A stretch of 64,000 nucleotides of DNA from Monocercomonoides exilis. Lineage: Eukaryota; Preaxostyla; Oxymonadida; Polymastigidae. The position numbers and the translations under genes are program-made. Numbering within the stretch: position 1 is the stretch's first letter; each line of letters starts with the position of its first letter. Where the stretch lies: the NCBI GenBank assembly GCA_001643675.2, contig LSRY02000014.1, forward strand, positions 1,660,001 to 1,724,000. The letters run 5' to 3'. Under the pieces are notes generated by a model. That model worked only from the letters and a program-made list of their open reading frames with translations, did not search any database and was not told the DNA's origin. Of this stretch, positions 60,003 through 64,000 are shown piece after piece.

Positions 60003-61792
60003 TCTATTGCTGCGTTATTCGCTCCTTGTGCCAGATAAGAACGTGTAGTGAAAAATCAAAAAAACAACATAGCCCATATTACTCTTCATTTTATCATCAT
60101 GATATACAATTTTTTTCTTCAAATTCTCAAAATAGCCTCAAATAATTTCAAATAAGAAATTAATGATTATCAAGCATACAAATAGATTTTTCACTCAAAA
60201 TATTCAAAAAAAAATTACAAAATATGATTCCAAACATTTCAGATGAGACTTTGTCATTTTCGAAGAAATATTATCATTTCCACAGAATATCAACAACATT
60301 CCCCCATCGACTGCGAAATTTTCTTCTTTCTTTCAGATCAATGACGAGTTTTGCTGTTTGCCAATTGAAAGAAATCTTCTTTTTGCAAATGCTCTCAATT
60401 ATTTTTCCTTGTTAAATTCCTCCAAAGTCCATGCTCCAATGGATATGTTCTCTATCGAGCCAAATGTCATTTCCAACTTCATATTTTGTTGAGCTGGCAT
60501 CATAAATTCACAAATGATTCATTCGTAACTGTCCATCACTATGCCCATCAAAAAAACAGAAGGAAATAATATTATGAGAAAATACAATATTATGAAGGTT
60601 CCATGCTGTGTCGGTTGCTGAATGTTGCTTGAATCCGAGAAATCGCAAGATTATTGAAAAAGTCTCGCTTTTGATTGCGCTGCCACAAAGAGTTTAAATG
60701 TTGTTTCCTTCATCCTCCTGATAGAACTCTCAGAATAGATGCATATGGTTGATAGACTGCTCAAATCTTATTTCCAAAATTTGTTGGCATCCAAAACAAT
60801 TGATAATCATTCCAACAAATCATTCAGATTATATAACTTTAAGTAACTCGAATACATGTAGTGTTATTATTATCCTTTCATTTGTGGTATTTTTCTTTGT
60901 TGTAACCCTGCTCTCCTCCGTTTTATTCGCGAAATAAAAAGATCATAACCCATCCTTGCATTCTCAAATCTCCAATGAAAACAAAAAGAAATGCATAAAC
61001 AAGAAAATGAATAAAAAATAAAGAGAGAAATTATTTAAAAATTATAATAAATTTAATGATGTGTTATTTTCATTGGAACAATTATATTTTTTAATTTGAT
61101 AAATTATGATAAAGAATCATATTTTTTGTTCTTGTTCAGTTGAATCTCTTGTATTTCTGCGGTGGTATTTTTTTTCACTTCTCTTTTATTTCTTTTTTAT
61201 ATCATTTGTCGAATAATAAAAAACAGTTCAAAGATTAAAAATTATAATTTTCTATTGAATTTGAAAATGACAAATAAATAATTGATTTATTCTTCAAAAA
61301 TGAAACTCCTTTTTAAGAAAGTTTCACAAAAGATTTATTCAACTGAAATGAAAATTTCAAATCAAATCTGTTCACAAAAGTGAGCGCAATTGTTTTGTGA
61401 AACAAAATGTTGATGAAAGACTCTTGAGTTTTTGAAGTTTTAATTTTTTAAACAATTAATTAGAGGGGACACAATTATTAAGGACGTACATTTTCACTTT
61501 TTTGTGCTTTAATAAATGTTATATTATTTGAAAGTGTTTTCTCTTCGATCTTCGAAAGCCGAAATCTCGAAAATTGACAAATTTTTCAAAAACATGTGGA
61601 CAATACAGTTTTAAATGGCAAAGGACTGTTTTCTGTGAAATAAATAAATGAGTTTTATGGGCGATCATTTTTTGAAAACGTACTATTTCAATCAAAAAGA
61701 ACGTTTGATGCCTTGTTTTGAATATTCATAAATGAACAATATCAAATGATTGATATTTTGTAAAATACCTCTGGGATTGTTTTATGTTGGTT

Positions 61793-61840
61793 GTTATTTT
61801 TGAAATCATAACTTTTTTCGGGGTGTTGATTTTTCAAATA
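61793..61840. repeat. Dispersed repeat, inverse partial copy
   Basis: The 'tcataacttttttcggggtg' word is the reverse complement of sequence found at about 26195-26225 and, diverged, at about 63305-63330. Confidence 0.45.
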
Positions 61841-62174
61841 TTGAAAGTTTTTTGAATGAAAATTTTAATTCAAAAGAGAAAAAGCATGATTACTGTTTTT
61901 AATAACAAATGGTTTTTCCTAATTAAAGATTAAAATGCATTCAATAAACCTTTTTTCTTTTCAATTTTATTATATTGATATTCATGAAATATTTTAGAAC
62001 CGAAATATTTGATTGAAGAAATATGATTTCAAAAATAATCACACATGTTAATTACGGAAATAAAGTTTTCTTTTTTGAAATATTTACAGTCGCGAAAATG
62101 AAAATTTTCAAAAAAACGAAATTAAAATTTTTAGAAGAGAATTTTGAGAAAGAATTTTTTTTTTCAAAAAATTG

Positions 62175-62556
62175 TACAGATATCGCACAAAATACCGGAC
62201 ATCGCACAAAATACCGGACAAGATCGTTTTCACAATAACTGCAAGAGGAATAATTCTGATAATTTTCCTCAAAATGTATCTCATCAATACAAACTCATGT
62301 GATATACAAGACTTTCAAAATAGCCTTTTTTGTGCTCAGAAAAAATAAATATTGAAATTTCGGAGAAACTCAAAATCCTATTTCTCCGAGATTTTAAAAA
62401 TAATTTTTTTCTGAGTACAAATGAAGCTGCTTTGAAAGTCTCGTTTATCAACTAAGTTTGTATTGATGAGATACATTTTGAGGAAAATTGTCAGAATTAT
62501 TCCTCTTGCAGTTATTGTGAAAACGATCTTGTCAGGTATTTTGTGCGATATCTGTA
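62175..62556. mobile_element. Foldback (MITE-like) element
   Basis: The left half, starting TACAGATATCGCACAAAATA, and the right half, ending with its reverse complement, pair over most of their about 190 bp, including the 'gcaagaggaataattctga' and 'atgtatctcatcaatac' words. The centre is a 'ggagaaa...tttctcc' hairpin near 62375. At the left end the 20-bp unit 'atcgcacaaaataccggac' is tandemly duplicated. No coding capacity. Confidence 0.82.
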
Positions 62557-63229
62557 TCAAACAACTTTCATAGGGTCAAATACAAATGTGCTTGAATCGT
62601 TTCTTGCTCCTCCAAGAATATCTGATTTTTTAAATGAGAGTATTTGAAGAATGTCAGTTTCCTCTTTAATATCTGATTTAATCTCAGATTTTGTTGAGTG
62701 ATTTTTTTCATTTACACCTCTGGATATGACAAAAGATAATTGAAACAATGTCAAAAAGACTGACAAGATATTTATGATTTGTCAAACATGGTAATTTTTT
62801 ACGATTTCACAATTATCAATTACAAAAACAATTATTATGAAAATATATAATTAACATAACTTATTATTTTGAAAAAATTACTTTTTTTTATTTTTGAAAA
62901 TCAAGCACCCAACAAAATGCACCTAAAATTATTCAAAGTCGAATATCTTTCATTCACAGTTGATGGACCTATAATAATTCAAAATCTATAAACTTTCAAC
63001 CAAAATCGAAAAACTTTCAACCAAAATCAAAATTTTAACAAAATAAACGAAATTTTAATAAAGAGTATTCAATAAAAGATAAATATAGGAAATTATTTTT
63101 GAAACCATATTATTTTTAGTAAAAATTTTCGGTTTGAATTTTTATTATGAATATTCAAAAATGAACTCTGAAAAGGAAAAGAAACATCTCAATACACCTC
63201 TACCGTATTTTTCAAGTCAAACTTTGACT

Positions 63230-63420
63230 TTTGAAACGATGGAAAACATTCTTAATTTAAAAAAAAGACTATTTCGCAAATGACAATGAATTTTCGATAT
63301 GATTAAACACCCCGAAAAATGTTGTGATTAAAAAATAATCACACATGTTATTCTTTTGTTTTTGTGAATATAATCAGCAATGTTTATGTTGTTTTTTGCA
63401 AATTTTGAAGATTTCCAACC
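63230..63420. repeat. Dispersed repeat, copy 2
   Basis: Parallel to 26110-26340: 'ttgaaacgat', 'atgacaatgaat', 'aacaccccgaaaaa' and an A/T-rich continuation occur in the same order. Confidence 0.5.
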
Positions 63421-64000
63421 AAAATAAACTCAATAATTAGCTTGAAACATGGCTTAGAACATTTCTTTCCTTTATGAAAAGAGTTGTTAGTGATAAAAAA
63501 ACACGATATAAGATAGCCAATACTGTGTTCTTCATTCTTCATTGAATATGCAAAAAATAAATCTGAAATTTTCTTTGTGAAATATTCTGAAAAGAAGTGT
63601 GCTTTCAGTTTAAATGAGACAAAAATGTGTCAGAATTCTTGTCATGTTTTTTTTATTTCACAATTATATAAAAGGATGCACAAAAATAAATCGGAAAAGA
63701 AATGAAAAATCATTTCAATAACAAATATCATTGATATTTCCACAAAGAAAAAGGTTTTTCGACTTTTATGGATTTTTGTCAACTTTTTGTCCATTTTGAA
63801 GTTTTTCGAACTTTCGACTTTGCTTGATAGCTTTTTGATTACGTTTGAAAGTTTTTTGATTTTGAAAAATTTTGGTGTATTAATTTGTCAGGAAATGTCT
63901 GTTGAATTTTTTGTCACAATTTGTCATTGACAGTCACTGACCGTCACTGACAAAAGAGAAAAATACAAATATTTCTGATGCAATCAACAATAATATGTCT

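Larger units (their letters stand above)
60003..64000. other. Intergenic AT-rich region with foldback and dispersed repeats
   Basis: No gene is supported in these 4 kb. Contents are a foldback element (62175-62556), pieces of a dispersed repeat (about 61793-61840 and 63230-63420), a short run of 'gtcactgac' repeats at about 63930-63955, and otherwise A/T-rich DNA. The promoter of the large gene ending at 60002 must lie at its left side but shows no recognisable motif. Confidence 0.5.

Noticed and set aside
1-64000. Bacterial features (CRISPR, operons, ribosome binding sites) suggested by the Pmp-like repeats
   Set aside because: Spliceosomal introns, MAF1 and eukaryotic retroelements show this is nuclear eukaryotic DNA; no spaced direct-repeat array is present.

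Overview
The window looks like AT-rich nuclear DNA of an anaerobic protist, most likely a metamonad. An oxymonad or other preaxostylan is my best guess, by inference only. The evidence is: very short GT-AG introns (44-77 bp) in housekeeping genes; huge secreted beta-helix proteins with one transmembrane helix and a kinase-like tail; a DIRS-type retroelement; a pogo/Tigger-type transposase relic; long Ser, Glu and Lys homopolymers. The standard genetic code fits: reading frames of up to 10 kb contain no in-frame TAA or TAG, and genes end on TAA, TAG or TGA.

Layout. 1-447 (-) is the signal-peptide end of a beta-helix surface protein that runs off the left edge. 0.9-3.6 kb is AT-rich with fragmentary coding-like patches. 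3.7-4.85 kb (-) is MAF1, the RNA polymerase III repressor, in four exons. 5.25-6.8 kb (-) is a UTP30/RSL1D1-type ribosomal-L1-domain ribosome biogenesis factor in five exons. 7.2-9.24 kb (-) is an unrecognised helical protein. 10.1-20.36 kb (+) is one intronless 3420-residue low-complexity protein with an AT-hook and an RG-repeat. 20.6-21.1 kb is a MITE-like element. 21.8-24.6 kb (-) is a decayed beta-helix gene. 24.87-25.91 kb is a nearly perfect 1-kb inverted repeat. 26.9-35.1 kb (-) is an intact 2729-residue beta-helix/TM/pseudokinase protein. 35.4-37.7 kb holds coding-like remnants. 38.2-40.3 kb (-) is an unrecognised charged protein with breaks. 40.29-46.41 kb (+) is a complete but mutated DIRS-like element whose inverted ends and internal complementary region can be aligned. 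46.7-48.26 kb (+) is a dead pogo-like transposase. 50.9-60.0 kb (-) is a second long beta-helix/TM/pseudokinase gene broken by one frameshift. 60-64 kb is AT-rich with a foldback element and dispersed repeats.

How it fits together. Four members of one surface-protein family lie on the same strand in 60 kb: one intact, one frameshifted, one partial at the edge and one pseudogene. Their ectodomains are modular and divergent, but the cytoplasmic tails of the two long members are nearly identical in DNA over about 0.8 kb. This suggests gene conversion of the signalling end with free variation outside. Several breaks in otherwise good genes look like one missing base in a homopolymer, so some may be consensus errors rather than biology.
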